A program made the position numbers and the translations under genes. The notes under the pieces were generated by a model. It searched no databases, was not told the DNA's origin, and worked only from the letters and a program-made list of their open reading frames with translations. A stretch of DNA of 64,000 bases from Rhizobium binae (lineage in GTDB: Bacteria > Pseudomonadota > Alphaproteobacteria > Rhizobiales > Rhizobiaceae), in contig NZ_CP071604.1 in assembly GCF_017357225.1 (NCBI RefSeq), positions 3,999,501-4,063,500 on the forward strand. The letters are read 5' to 3'. This document shows, in pieces, positions 26,429 through 35,382 of the stretch; position 1 is the first letter of the stretch; every line of letters starts with the position of its first letter.

Positions 26429-28675
26429 ATGCGGTCCGTCGTTTCCTTCAACGAAGGCTGGAGTTTCCACGAGGGCTTCGGCCAGCGTCTGCTCGAAAGC
26501 TTCGATGCCGCCAGGTCGGTCAGTCTGCCCCATACCGCTGTCGAACTGCCCTTCAACTATTTCGACGAGAAGAGCTATCAGCGCGCCTTCACCTATCAGA
26601 AAGTGCTGCGCTGGCTGCCGGAATTCGAGGGCCGCGAGGTGTCGCTCGTCTTCGACGCCGCCATGGCCGACAGCGTCGTCTATCTGAACGGCGAAGAAAT
26701 CATCGCCCACAAGGACGGCTACACCCCCTTCGAAGCCCGCCTCACCGGCAAGCTCATCAAGGGCGAGAACCTCGTGACCGTCAAGGTCGACGGCAGCGAA
26801 AACCCCGCCATTCCGCCTTTCGGCGGACGCATCGATTATCTCACTTATGCCGGTATCTACCGCGACGTCTGGCTGAAAGTCACCGACCCGGTGTCGATCC
26901 GCAACCTGAAGATCGAAACCACAGACGTTCTCGCTCCGGAGAAGTCGGCAACCATCCGCGTCGATATCGCCAATCCCGAGGGCCGCAGCTTCTCGGCGAC
27001 CGTCACCGCCACGCTGAAGCAGGCCGACGGCACGGTGATCGCCACCGCAGCAACCGAGACGATCGGCGATTGCACCAGGCTTTCCTTCGGCGGCCTTACC
27101 GGCATCGCGCTCTGGGACATTACCGATCCCACGCTCTACGACGTCACCGTCGAACTCCGGACCGAGCACGGGTCCGACCGTGTTTCGAACCGCTTCGGCT
27201 TCCGCACCGCCGAATTCACGCCGGAAGGTTTCTTCTTGAACGGCAGGCCGCTGAAGTTGCGCGGCCTCAACCGCCATCAGTCCTTCCCCTATGTCGGTTA
27301 TGCCGCCGGCCGCTCCGCCCAGGAGCGCGACGCCGATATCATGAAGAGCGTGCTGAAGTGCAATATCGTCCGCACCTCGCATTATCCGCAGTCGAAATGG
27401 TTCCTCGACCGTTGCGACGCGATCGGCCTGCTGGTCTTCGAAGAGATCCCGGGCTGGCAGCATATCGGCGACGCCGACTGGCAGAAGGAATCGATCGAGA
27501 ACGTCCGCCGCATGATCGAGCGCGACTGGAACCATCCCTCGATCATCATCTGGGGCGTACGCATCAACGAGTCCCAGGATAGTCACGATTTCTATGTCGA
27601 GACCAATCGCCTCGCCCGTGAACTCGACAGCACCCGCCAGACCGGCGGCGTGCGTTATATCACCGAGAGCGAATTGCTCGAGGACGTCTACACGATGAAC
27701 GACTTCATCCTCGGCAATGAGGAATTGCCGGGCGCCAACCGTCCGCGCACCGTGCTGCGCGGCCAGCAGGAAAATACCGGCCTGTCCCGCAAGGTGCCGT
27801 ACCTCATTACCGAGTTCAACGGTCACATGCACCCGACGAAGATCTATGACCAGGAACAGCGCCAGGCCGAGCACGTGCGCCGTCATCTCGAGGTGCTGAA
27901 CGCCGCCTATGGCGATCCCGATATCTCGGGCGCCATTGGCTGGTGCATGTTCGACTACAACACCCACAAGGATTTCGGTTCCGGCGACCGCATCTGCTAT
28001 CACGGCGTCATGGACATGTTCCGCGAGCCGAAATTTGCGGCCTATGCCTATATCAGCCAGTGCGACCCGTCCGACGAGATCGTCATGAAGCCGGCGACCT
28101 TCTGGGCGCGCGGCGAGCGAAATATCGGCGGCGTGCTGCCGCTGATCATCCTGACCAATTGCGACGAGGTGGAGCTGCAATATGGCGGGCTCAGCAAACG
28201 CATCGGTCCGGACCGCGAGAATTATCCGCATCTGCCGCATCCGCCCGTCGTGCTCGATCATCGTCACTTCACCGCCGATGAACTCGGCACCTGGGGTCTC
28301 GAATGGATCGACGGCACCTTGACCGGTTATATTGGCGGTGAGCCGGTAACGAGCCTGACATTGGCCGCCGATCCGCTACCGACGACGCTGGAAGTCGTCG
28401 CCGACAGCTCGACGCTGAAGGCCCGCGAACGCGACAGCACCCGCGTCATCATTCGCGCTCTCGACCAGTGCGGCCAGCGCCTGCCCTTCATGAACGACAG
28501 CATTTCGCTGAAGGTGCATGGGCCCGCAAAGATCGTCGGTCCCACCAATGTGCCGCTGCAGGGCGGCACCGCCGGCTTCTGGCTGGAGGCGACGGGACTG
28601 GTCGGCGAAATCACTGTCGAAGCGGTCTCCTCGCGTTTCGCGCCGGTTACATTTACTGTGACGGCCACCGCCTAA
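26429..28675 (+). CDS. Glycoside hydrolase family 2 (beta-galactosidase/beta-glucuronidase type)
   Basis: A 748-residue enzyme with the GH2 order: sugar-binding jelly roll (about 1-150, with FDAAMADSVVYLNGEEI), immunoglobulin-like domain (150-260), TIM barrel (260-560) and a C-terminal beta-sandwich extension from about 600. The acid/base glutamate is E381 in WGVRINESQD and the nucleophile E462 in LITEFNGHMH. RTSHYPQSKWFLDRCD is the usual barrel motif. No signal peptide is seen, so it is cytoplasmic and acts on imported oligosaccharides. The codirectional lactonase and the convergent sugar ABC operon support a shared role. Confidence 0.9.
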   Translation: MRSVVSFNEGWSFHEGFGQRLLESFDAARSVSLPHTAVELPFNYFDEKSYQRAFTYQKVLRWLPEFEGREVSLVFDAAMADSVVYLNGEEIIAHKDGYTPFEARLTGKLIKGENLVTVKVDGSENPAIPPFGGRIDYLTYAGIYRDVWLKVTDPVSIRNLKIETTDVLAPEKSATIRVDIANPEGRSFSATVTATLKQADGTVIATAATETIGDCTRLSFGGLTGIALWDITDPTLYDVTVELRTEHGSDRVSNRFGFRTAEFTPEGFFLNGRPLKLRGLNRHQSFPYVGYAAGRSAQERDADIMKSVLKCNIVRTSHYPQSKWFLDRCDAIGLLVFEEIPGWQHIGDADWQKESIENVRRMIERDWNHPSIIIWGVRINESQDSHDFYVETNRLARELDSTRQTGGVRYITESELLEDVYTMNDFILGNEELPGANRPRTVLRGQQENTGLSRKVPYLITEFNGHMHPTKIYDQEQRQAEHVRRHLEVLNAAYGDPDISGAIGWCMFDYNTHKDFGSGDRICYHGVMDMFREPKFAAYAYISQCDPSDEIVMKPATFWARGERNIGGVLPLIILTNCDEVELQYGGLSKRIGPDRENYPHLPHPPVVLDHRHFTADELGTWGLEWIDGTLTGYIGGEPVTSLTLAADPLPTTLEVVADSSTLKARERDSTRVIIRALDQCGQRLPFMNDSISLKVHGPAKIVGPTNVPLQGGTAGFWLEATGLVGEITVEAVSSRFAPVTFTVTATA

Positions 28676-28724
28676 TTTGGTGAAGGGCCCGCGCATCTGA
28701 TCAGGCGCGCCTAGCCTCTGGTCA

Positions 28725-29840
28725 TCACGCGATGCGCATCTGGCTGTCGGGATCGAAGAAGACGGCCTTGTCGAGATTGAAGGCGAGGCGTGTGTTCTGG
28801 CCTGGAGCGATGCCGGCATCGGCGCGCAGGCGGGCGACGACGGATTTGCCGCCGAGCTTGGTGACGGCGAAGGTGTCGGAGCCGGCCGGCTCGACGACCT
28901 CGATCAGGCAATCGTCCTCGGTCAGCGAGCGCGCCTTGCGGTCGGCACCGTCAGGGTCGGTCAAGGCCTCGGGGCGGATGCCGAAGATCACCTGCCTGCC
29001 GGCATAGGCGGAGAGACCGTTGGCGCCGGCAACGACCGGCAATCGCAGCGGCGCGCCGTTCGGCCGCTCCAGCGACACGGCAAGCCCTGAGGCGCCATTC
29101 TCGACGGTGGCGGCAAGCAGGTTCATCGCCGGCGATCCCATGAAGTCGGCGACGAAGAGATTGGCGGGGCTGTTATAGATCTCGGCCGGCGTGCCGAACT
29201 GCTGCAGCACCCCGTCCTTGAGCACGGCGATCTTGGTCGCCAGCGTCATCGCCTCGATCTGGTCGTGGGTGACATAGACGAAGGTGGTGCCCATGCGCTG
29301 GTGCAGCCGCTTGATCTCGGTGCGCATATCGACGCGCAGCTTGGCGTCGAGATTGGACAAGGGCTCGTCGAACAGGAAGACCTGCGGATTGCGCACCAGA
29401 GCCCGGCCCATGGCGACGCGCTGGCGCTGGCCGCCCGACAACTGGCTTGGCTTGCGGTCGAGCAGATGGCCGATCTGCAGCATGTCGGAGACCTGCTTGA
29501 TCGCCTTGGCCCGCTCCTCCTTCGGCACGCCGCGGATCTCCATGCCGAAGGCGATGTTGCCCGCCACCGTCATGTTCGGATAGAGCGCATAGGACTGGAA
29601 CACCATGGCGATGTCGCGCTTGGACGGGTGCAGGCCGTTGATGGCGCGGCCGTCGATCCGGATATCGCCGGAGGTGATCGTCTCCAGCCCGGCAATGGTG
29701 TTGAGCAGGGTCGACTTGCCGCAGCCGGACGGGCCGACCAGCACCAGGAAGCCGCCCTTTTCGAGTTCGAGATCGATGCCCTTGAGGATGTCGACGGCGC
29801 CGAAGCGTTTTCTGAGACCGGAGATTTCGAGGAAGGCCAT
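28725..29840 (-). CDS. Sugar ABC transporter ATP-binding protein (MalK/UgpC family)
   Basis: A 371-residue ATPase. Walker [10 protein letters not shown] is at residues 36-44, the signature [16 protein letters not shown] near 136, and Walker [12 protein letters not shown] near 158, with the regulatory OB-fold domain from about 240. It is the last gene of the four-gene sugar importer operon and starts 3 bp after the permease stop. It converges on the GH2 gene with about 50 bp between stops. Confidence 0.92.
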   Translation of the reverse strand: MAFLEISGLRKRFGAVDILKGIDLELEKGGFLVLVGPSGCGKSTLLNTIAGLETITSGDIRIDGRAINGLHPSKRDIAMVFQSYALYPNMTVAGNIAFGMEIRGVPKEERAKAIKQVSDMLQIGHLLDRKPSQLSGGQRQRVAMGRALVRNPQVFLFDEPLSNLDAKLRVDMRTEIKRLHQRMGTTFVYVTHDQIEAMTLATKIAVLKDGVLQQFGTPAEIYNSPANLFVADFMGSPAMNLLAATVENGASGLAVSLERPNGAPLRLPVVAGANGLSAYAGRQVIFGIRPEALTDPDGADRKARSLTEDDCLIEVVEPAGSDTFAVTKLGGKSVVARLRADAGIAPGQNTRLAFNLDKAVFFDPDSQMRIA

Positions 29841-29843
29841 GAC

Positions 29844-30779
29844 TTACCCTTTGACTGCGCCCGCCATCAGACCGCGCACGAAGTAGCGGCCGGCGAGGAT
29901 ATAGACGATGAGCGTCGGCACGGCCGCGATCATCGCCGCCGCCATGTTGACATTGTATTCGACCACCCCGGTCGAGGTGTTAACGACATTGTTGAGCGCC
30001 ACCGTCATCGGCATGGAGTCGCCGGTGCCGGCATAGGCCGAGGCAAACAGGAAGTCGTTCCAGATGTTGGTGAACTGGTAGATGACGGTGACGACGATGA
30101 TCGGCAGCGAGTTCGGCAGCATGATGCGGCGGAAGATCTGGAAGAAGCTGGCGCCGTCGACCTGGGCGGCCCGGACCAGCTCGGTCGGGAAGGCCTCGTA
30201 GAAATTGCGGAAGAACAGCGTCGTGAAGCCCAAGCCATAGACGACATGGACGAAGACCAGGTTGACCGTCGAATTGCCGAAGCCGAAGGAAAAGCCGGTG
30301 GCGTTCTGCAGGGTGACGCCGAAGCGGCCGAGCGAGCCGAGGATGGTCGCCATCGGCAGCAGCACCGACTGGAACGGGATGAAGCAGGCAAACAGCATCA
30401 GCCCGAACACCAGCGTATGGCCGGGAAAGCGCCACTTGGTCAGGATATAGCCGTTCAGCGCTCCCATGATGGTGGAGATGGCCACCGCCGGCACCACCAT
30501 CTTGATCGAGTTCCAGAAGTAGCCCTTGATGCCGGCGCAGGTCAGCCCGACGCAGGCCTCGCCCCAGGCCTTGATCCAGGGATCGAAGGTCGGGGCCTCA
30601 GGCAGCGCCAGCATGTTGCCGCCCTGGATCTCGTCCATCGTCTTGAACGAGGTCACGAGCATGACGAAGAGCGGCATCAGGTAGAGGATGGCGAAGATCA
30701 CCAGCAGGCCGTAGATGACCAGCCGGCCGATCCAGCGGGTGTTGTTGGAATGGGAGGGAGAGGAAGCCGAGATGCTCAT
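29844..30779 (-). CDS. Sugar ABC transporter permease (GtsC/MalG type)
   Basis: A 311-residue inner-membrane permease with six predicted helices; the first is LVIYGLLVIFAILYLMPLFVMLVTSF. The EAA loop is RAAQVDGASFFQIFRRIMLP near residue 205. The long loop between the first two helices (ALPEAPTFDPWIKAWGEACVG) is typical of glucose-type CUT1 permeases. It overlaps the upstream permease by 4 bp, showing translational coupling. Confidence 0.91.
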   Translation of the reverse strand: MSISASSPSHSNNTRWIGRLVIYGLLVIFAILYLMPLFVMLVTSFKTMDEIQGGNMLALPEAPTFDPWIKAWGEACVGLTCAGIKGYFWNSIKMVVPAVAISTIMGALNGYILTKWRFPGHTLVFGLMLFACFIPFQSVLLPMATILGSLGRFGVTLQNATGFSFGFGNSTVNLVFVHVVYGLGFTTLFFRNFYEAFPTELVRAAQVDGASFFQIFRRIMLPNSLPIIVVTVIYQFTNIWNDFLFASAYAGTGDSMPMTVALNNVVNTSTGVVEYNVNMAAAMIAAVPTLIVYILAGRYFVRGLMAGAVKG

Positions 30780-31729
30780 CGCGCCTTCTCCTTCAGTTCG
30801 GAATAGAGATAGGGAACGATGATCGCCGAGATCGTCATCAGCATGATGATGGCGCTGGCCGAGCCGACGGCCATCTCATTGCGCTTGAAGGTGTATTCAT
30901 ACATGAAGTTGGACGGCAGCCAGGCCGAGCCGCCCGGCCCGCCCGAGGTCAGCGCCACCACCAGGTCGTAGGACTTGATCGCCATATGGGCGAGCACGAT
31001 GAAGGCGGAGAGAAAGATCGGCCGTAAGAGCGGAATGACGATGCGGCGATAAAGCTGCAAGGGCGAGGCGCCGTCGATCTGCGCCGCCTTCATGATCTCG
31101 CCGTCGATGCCGCGCAGACCCGCCAGGAACATTGCCATGACGAAGCCCGACGCCTGCCAGACGCCGGCGATGACGACGGTATAGATGACGAAGTCCTTGT
31201 TCTTGATCCAGTCGAAGTGGAAGCTCGTCCAGCCGAAGTGGTGCAGCGTCTGCTCGAGCCCAAGGCCGGGATCGAGGAACCACTTCCAGGCAACGCCTGT
31301 GACGATGAAGGAAAGCGCCATCGGATAGAGGAAGATCGGCCTGAGCAGCCCCTCGCCGCGGATCTTCTGGTCGAGCAGGATGGCGAGCAGCAGGCCGAGT
31401 GCCAGGCAGATGCCGACATAGAGGAAGCCGAAGATCGCCATGTTGGTGATCGAGGTGTACCAGGAGGATGGCGGATCGCTCTCGAAGGTCCAGCGCCACA
31501 GCCGCTGATAGGCGCGTGGCCCCGTCAGCGCATAGGACGGGAAGGTCTTGGAATTGGTAAAGGACAGATAGGCCGTCCAGACGATGAAGCCGTAGACGAA
31601 GACCAGCGTGATGACGAAGCTCGGCGCCAGCACGATCTTCGGCAGCGCATCCTGCAGCCGGCCCCGCAGCGAGATCGGCGTCGCTTGCCCGGGGGTCAGA
31701 ACCGGATCGGTGGTGGCAACTGTGCTCAT
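30776..31729 (-). CDS. Sugar ABC transporter permease (GtsB/MalF type)
   Basis: A 317-residue inner-membrane permease. A cytoplasmic N-terminus of about 35 residues precedes the first helix (LAPSFVITLVFVYGFIVWTAYLS). The EAA loop reads KAAQIDGASPLQLYRRIVIP near residue 215. With the next gene product it makes the heterodimeric channel of the importer. It is separated from the binding-protein gene by 128 bp containing a 10-bp hairpin. Confidence 0.91.
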   Translation of the reverse strand: MSTVATTDPVLTPGQATPISLRGRLQDALPKIVLAPSFVITLVFVYGFIVWTAYLSFTNSKTFPSYALTGPRAYQRLWRWTFESDPPSSWYTSITNMAIFGFLYVGICLALGLLLAILLDQKIRGEGLLRPIFLYPMALSFIVTGVAWKWFLDPGLGLEQTLHHFGWTSFHFDWIKNKDFVIYTVVIAGVWQASGFVMAMFLAGLRGIDGEIMKAAQIDGASPLQLYRRIVIPLLRPIFLSAFIVLAHMAIKSYDLVVALTSGGPGGSAWLPSNFMYEYTFKRNEMAVGSASAIIMLMTISAIIVPYLYSELKEKAR

Positions 31730-31812
31730 GGATATCGTCTCCCTCCTGCATCATCGGCCCGGCATGATCGAGCCCGCATGATGATCCGCGCATGGTCGGC
31801 GCGGAGCTTGAA

Positions 31813-31840
31813 GCTTCCCCGCGAGAACGCGCGGGGAAGC
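31813..31840 (-). terminator. Hairpin between binding-protein and permease genes
   Basis: GCTTCCCCGC (31813-31822) pairs exactly with GCGGGGAAGC (31831-31840). It lies 18 bp after the binding-protein stop on the transcribed strand, with no U-run, so it probably slows or protects the 3' end of the binding-protein message and gives it higher abundance than the permeases. Confidence 0.55.
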
Positions 31841-31857
31841 ATTTGTCATCGACAGCC

Positions 31858-33117
31858 TCAGCGGGCGTCGTCGATCGCCTGGACGAGCTGCTTGACGGCT
31901 TCGTCGGAGCTTTTGATCTGGCCGTGGACGAACTTCGAGACGACGTCCTTATAGGCATTGGCAATCGCCGGAGGCGCGCCATAACCCTGGGCGAGCGAAC
32001 CAAACAGCGTGCCGCCCTCATTGGCCGCCTTCAGGTCGGCGATGCCCTTCTTGCCGCAGGCGTCGAAGTCGGTGTCGGGGACGTCGGTACGGGCCGGCAC
32101 CGAACCCTTGACGACGTTGAAGGCCGACTGGAAGCTCTTCGACAGCGTTGCCGTTGCCAGCGCCACCTGCGCTGCCTTGCGGTCGTCGGGGACGTTGAAC
32201 ATGCCGAACATGTCGGAGTTGTAGATGACGCTGCCGTCGGTGCCGGGGAAGCGGTAGCACAGGAAGTCCTTGTCCGGGGTCTTCTTGGCGGCGACGAATT
32301 CGCCCTTGGCCCAGTCACCCATCACCTGCACCAGCGCATCGCCCTTGATGACCATGGCGGTCGCCAGGTTCCAGTCGCGGCCGGAGAAGTTCGGATCGAC
32401 GTATTGGACGATCTTCGCCAGGTTGTCGAAGGACTTCTTCATCGTGTCCGACTTCAGCGCTTCCTCGTCGAGGTCGTTGAAGGCCTTCTTGTAGAATTCC
32501 GGGCCGCCGGTCGACAGCACGATGGAATCGAACATCGTCGCTTCCTGCCAGTTCTGGCCGCCGAGCGCCAAGGGAATGACACCGGCCGCCTTCGCCTTGT
32601 CGAGCAGCGCCATCAGATCGTCGAAGCTCTTCGGCTGGCTGCCGCCGATCTTGTCCATCACCGCCTTGTTGATCCACAGCCAGTTGACCGAGTGGACGTT
32701 GACGGGAGCTGCGACCCACTTGCCGTCATAGACCGAGAACTTCTGCAGGGCCGCCGGCACCGACTTGTCCCAGCCTTCCTTCTTGGCCGTCTCCGTCAGG
32801 TCGCCCATGACGCCGGCCTGGGCATAATCGAGCACGGTGTAACCCAGCATCTGCGAGGCCGTCGGATAAGTGCCCGCCGCCACCATCGCCTTCAGCGCCG
32901 TCATCGCCGCATCACCGCCGCCGCCGGCAACCGGAACGTCCTTCCAGGCAAAACCTTCCTTCGCAAGATCCTCCTTCAACACGTTCAAAGCCGCAGCCTC
33001 GCCGCCAGACGTCCACCAGTGCAGCATCTGCACTTCCTTGACGTCGGCTGCGTGGGCGCCACCGAGGCCAGCCGTCATCACGACAGCAATAGCCGCCGAG
33101 CTCAAAAACTTGCGCAT
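31858..33117 (-). CDS. Sugar-binding periplasmic protein, GtsA (glucose/mannose) type
   Basis: A 419-residue binding protein with signal peptide [20 protein letters not shown], cleaved near AHA. Its mature N-terminus [20 protein letters not shown], the [20 protein letters not shown] block and [20 protein letters not shown] match the GtsA family that binds glucose or mannose in pseudomonads and Thermus. It delivers sugar to the two permeases and MalK-like ATPase downstream. An AAGCGCTT LacI-type core lies about 120 bp upstream. Glucose or mannose is the best guess; other hexoses cannot be excluded. Confidence 0.91.
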   Translation of the reverse strand: MRKFLSSAAIAVVMTAGLGGAHAADVKEVQMLHWWTSGGEAAALNVLKEDLAKEGFAWKDVPVAGGGGDAAMTALKAMVAAGTYPTASQMLGYTVLDYAQAGVMGDLTETAKKEGWDKSVPAALQKFSVYDGKWVAAPVNVHSVNWLWINKAVMDKIGGSQPKSFDDLMALLDKAKAAGVIPLALGGQNWQEATMFDSIVLSTGGPEFYKKAFNDLDEEALKSDTMKKSFDNLAKIVQYVDPNFSGRDWNLATAMVIKGDALVQVMGDWAKGEFVAAKKTPDKDFLCYRFPGTDGSVIYNSDMFGMFNVPDDRKAAQVALATATLSKSFQSAFNVVKGSVPARTDVPDTDFDACGKKGIADLKAANEGGTLFGSLAQGYGAPPAIANAYKDVVSKFVHGQIKSSDEAVKQLVQAIDDAR

Positions 33118-33235
33118 GAATTCCTCCCGTTTGAAATTCGGCGGCGGGCCCTCCCAGCCGCCCGATGTTTACCGCCGTTGCAGCGGTCGACATACGGCCG
33201 CGCTTCTCCGCGCGGTCGCTAATTTAAAACGGTAT

Positions 33236-33243
33236 AAGCGCTT
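33236..33243. promoter_or_regulatory. LacI-type operator core AAGCGCTT upstream of the GtsA-like gene
   Basis: The palindrome AAGCGCTT sits about 120 bp before the binding-protein start, in an otherwise unassigned 430-bp gap (33118-33549). AAGCGCTT is the typical centre of LacI-family operators in rhizobial sugar operons. No intact LacI gene is in the window; the only one seen is the remnant at 24772-25135. Confidence 0.35.
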
Positions 33244-33549
33244 GGTCGTCAAGCCCTTTCTCGACTCCCGAGAAAAATATGCCTATTCCTCTATCCAACT
33301 GAATTTACAGCTTTTTTCATTGCGAGGGCAGATCGCCGAAACTCGACACAATCCTTAAGGCGTAGACACCGGCCGGCGAGGATCCGGGACGCTGGCCGCG
33401 TCGGCGCATCAGCCATCCTGACGCCGAGGCCTCCGCCTCCCGCTGCCGGCGCAAATCAATTCCCGATCGGCAAGACCGTACAACTTTCGAGGCCGACATC
33501 TTAAAACTGTTTGCATCACGCGCGATTTGGCCTAGAACCACGCCGTAAT

Positions 33550-33580
33550 CCGGTCGCAGCCCACCCGGTCAAAACAAGGG
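33550..33580 (+). ncRNA. preQ1-I riboswitch controlling queCDE
   Basis: CCGG (33550-33553) pairs with CCGG (33565-33568) around a loop TCGCAGCCCAC, and the A-rich tail AAAACAAGGG follows (33571-33580). This is the compact preQ1-I architecture: one hairpin with loop cytosines free to pair with the AAGG tail in an H-type pseudoknot. The tail includes the AAGGG ribosome site 11 bases before the queC ATG at 33591, so ligand binding should block translation initiation. The gene context (queuosine precursor synthesis) fits exactly. Confidence 0.85.
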
Positions 33581-33590
33581 AATCCAAAAT

Positions 33591-34301
33591 ATGAAGACTC
33601 TCGTCGTCTGCTCTGGCGGACTCGACTCCGTTTCGCTTGCCCACAAAATGGCAGCGGAACAACAGCTGATCGGCCTCGTCTCCTTCGACTACGGCCAGCG
33701 GCACCGCAAGGAACTCGACTTCGCCGCCCAGTGCGCCGCGCGTCTCGCCGTTCCTCATCATGTCATCGACATCGCCGCCATCGGCGGCCATCTTGGCGGA
33801 TCGGCGCTGACCGACAATGTCGAGGTCCCGGACGGCCACTATGCCGAGGAGACCATGAAGGCCACCGTGGTGCCGAACCGCAATGCCATCATGCTGGCAA
33901 TCGCATTCGGCTTGGCCGCCGCGCAAAAGGCCGATGCCGTCGCCGTCGCCGTGCATGGCGGCGACCACTTCATCTATCCCGACTGCCGGCCGGGCTTCAT
34001 CGACGCCTTCCAGCGCATGCAGAACGAAGCGCTGGACGGTTATGCCAGCGTCCGATTGCTTGCACCCTATGTTAATGTTTCCAAGGCGGCGATCGTCGCC
34101 GACGGCGAAAAACACGCGACGCCGTTTGCCGAGACCTGGTCATGCTACAAAGGCGGCAGGCTCCACTGCGGGCGCTGCGGAACCTGCGTCGAACGCCGCG
34201 AAGCTTTCCACCTTGCCGGCATTTCCGATCCGACGGACTATGAAGACCGGGACTTCTGGAAAGCGGCGGTGTCGCAATATTCCGCGGCGGAGGTACGTTG
34301 A
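33591..34301 (+). CDS. queC: 7-cyano-7-deazaguanine synthase
   Basis: A 236-residue cytoplasmic enzyme making preQ0 from 7-carboxy-7-deazaguanine with ATP and ammonia. The PP-loop SGGLDS is at residues 9-14. FDYGQRHRKEL, VVPNRNAIMLAIA and the C-terminal zinc site of four cysteines in CYKGGRLHCGRCGTC are all present. It is first in a tight queCDE operon under a preQ1-I riboswitch, and its TGA overlaps the queD ATG by one base. Confidence 0.96.
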   Translation: MKTLVVCSGGLDSVSLAHKMAAEQQLIGLVSFDYGQRHRKELDFAAQCAARLAVPHHVIDIAAIGGHLGGSALTDNVEVPDGHYAEETMKATVVPNRNAIMLAIAFGLAAAQKADAVAVAVHGGDHFIYPDCRPGFIDAFQRMQNEALDGYASVRLLAPYVNVSKAAIVADGEKHATPFAETWSCYKGGRLHCGRCGTCVERREAFHLAGISDPTDYEDRDFWKAAVSQYSAAEVR

Positions 34302-34657
34302 TGTACCGCATCACCAAGGAATTTCACCTCTCCGCCTCCCACCAGCTGGATCATCTGCCGGTCGACCATCAATGCGCCAGGCTCCACGGCCATAACTATA
34401 TCGTGGTCGTCGAACTCTCAGCCGAAAGCCTGAATGACGACGGCTTCGTTCGCGACTATCACGACCTGTCGCCGCTCAAGCGTTACATCGACGAAGCTCT
34501 CGATCATCGTCACCTGAACGAGGTCTTCGGTCATTCGAAAGTCACCTCCGAGTTCCTGGCAAAGCACTTTTACGACTGGTGCAGAGAGCGCTTCCCGGAG
34601 ACCTCGTCCGTCCGCGTCAGCGAGACGCCGAAGACCTGGGCGGAGTACCGGCCATGA
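34301..34657 (+). CDS. queD: 6-carboxy-5,6,7,8-tetrahydropterin synthase
   Basis: A 118-residue enzyme converting dihydroneopterin triphosphate to carboxy-tetrahydropterin, the first dedicated queuosine-precursor step. I use ATG 34301 (TGATG overlap with queC, GGAGG nine bases upstream). Zinc-type histidines are in FHLSASHQL and LHGHNY, with the catalytic cysteine in HQCARLHGH, and a late glutamate in [13 protein letters not shown]. The gene is full length for the family. Confidence 0.94.
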   Translation: MYRITKEFHLSASHQLDHLPVDHQCARLHGHNYIVVVELSAESLNDDGFVRDYHDLSPLKRYIDEALDHRHLNEVFGHSKVTSEFLAKHFYDWCRERFPETSSVRVSETPKTWAEYRP

Positions 34658-35382
34658 GCGGAGAGACTATTCGCGTCAGCGAGATCTTCGGCCCGACCAT
34701 CCAGGGCGAAGGCGCTTTAATCGGACTGCCGACGGTGTTCGTCCGGACAGGCGGCTGTGACTACCGCTGCTCCTGGTGCGACAGCCTTCACGCGGTCGAC
34801 AGCGCCTTCCGGGATCAGTGGATTCCCATGTCCCCCGAGGCGATCTGGCAGGAGGTCACGAAGCTCTCGGCAGGTCGGCCGTTGACGGTTTCCCTATCCG
34901 GAGGCAATCCGGCGATCCAGCCGCTGGGACCACTGATCGAATTCGGCCATTCCCAAGGATACCGGTTCGCGCTGGAAACGCAGGCGAGCGTCGCCCGGGA
35001 CTGGTTTCGCGATCTCGACATCCTGGTCTTAAGCCCCAAGCCGCCGTCGAGCGGAATGCTGACGGATTGGGATCAGGTCGACAGCTGCCTTCGGCTCGCC
35101 GCCGGTGGCCCGGAGATCGGGTTGAAAATCGTCGTCTTCGACGATGACGATTACGCCTTCGCCCAAGAGGCGGGCCGGCGCTATCCCTATATTCCCTTGT
35201 TCCTTCAGCCGGGCAACCATACGCCGCCGCCGCCCGATGATGACGACGCCCGCATCGATATCGACGGGGTGATGGATCGGATGCACTGGCTCGTCGAGAA
35301 GGTGACGACCGACGGATGGTTTGCCCCGCGCGTGCTGCCGCAGCTGCACGTGCTGCTATGGGGAAACAAACGCGGCGTCTGA
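34654..35382 (+). CDS. queE: 7-carboxy-7-deazaguanine synthase (radical SAM)
   Basis: A 242-residue radical SAM enzyme. It starts at ATG 34654, overlapping the queD stop by 4 bp. The 4Fe-4S cluster cysteines are in CDYRCSWCD (CX3CX2C, about residues 32-39), preceded by [22 protein letters not shown] supplies the SAM-binding glycine motif, and SPKPPSSGM is typical of QueE. It makes carboxydeazaguanine from the QueD product. Its 3' end overlaps the convergent cyclase gene by 27 bp. Confidence 0.94.
   Translation: MSGETIRVSEIFGPTIQGEGALIGLPTVFVRTGGCDYRCSWCDSLHAVDSAFRDQWIPMSPEAIWQEVTKLSAGRPLTVSLSGGNPAIQPLGPLIEFGHSQGYRFALETQASVARDWFRDLDILVLSPKPPSSGMLTDWDQVDSCLRLAAGGPEIGLKIVVFDDDDYAFAQEAGRRYPYIPLFLQPGNHTPPPPDDDDARIDIDGVMDRMHWLVEKVTTDGWFAPRVLPQLHVLLWGNKRGV

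Noticed and set aside
26339..28267. 642-codon minus-strand frame opposite the GH2 gene
   Set aside because: No ribosome site, no recognisable domain; GH2 catalytic glutamates lie on the plus strand.
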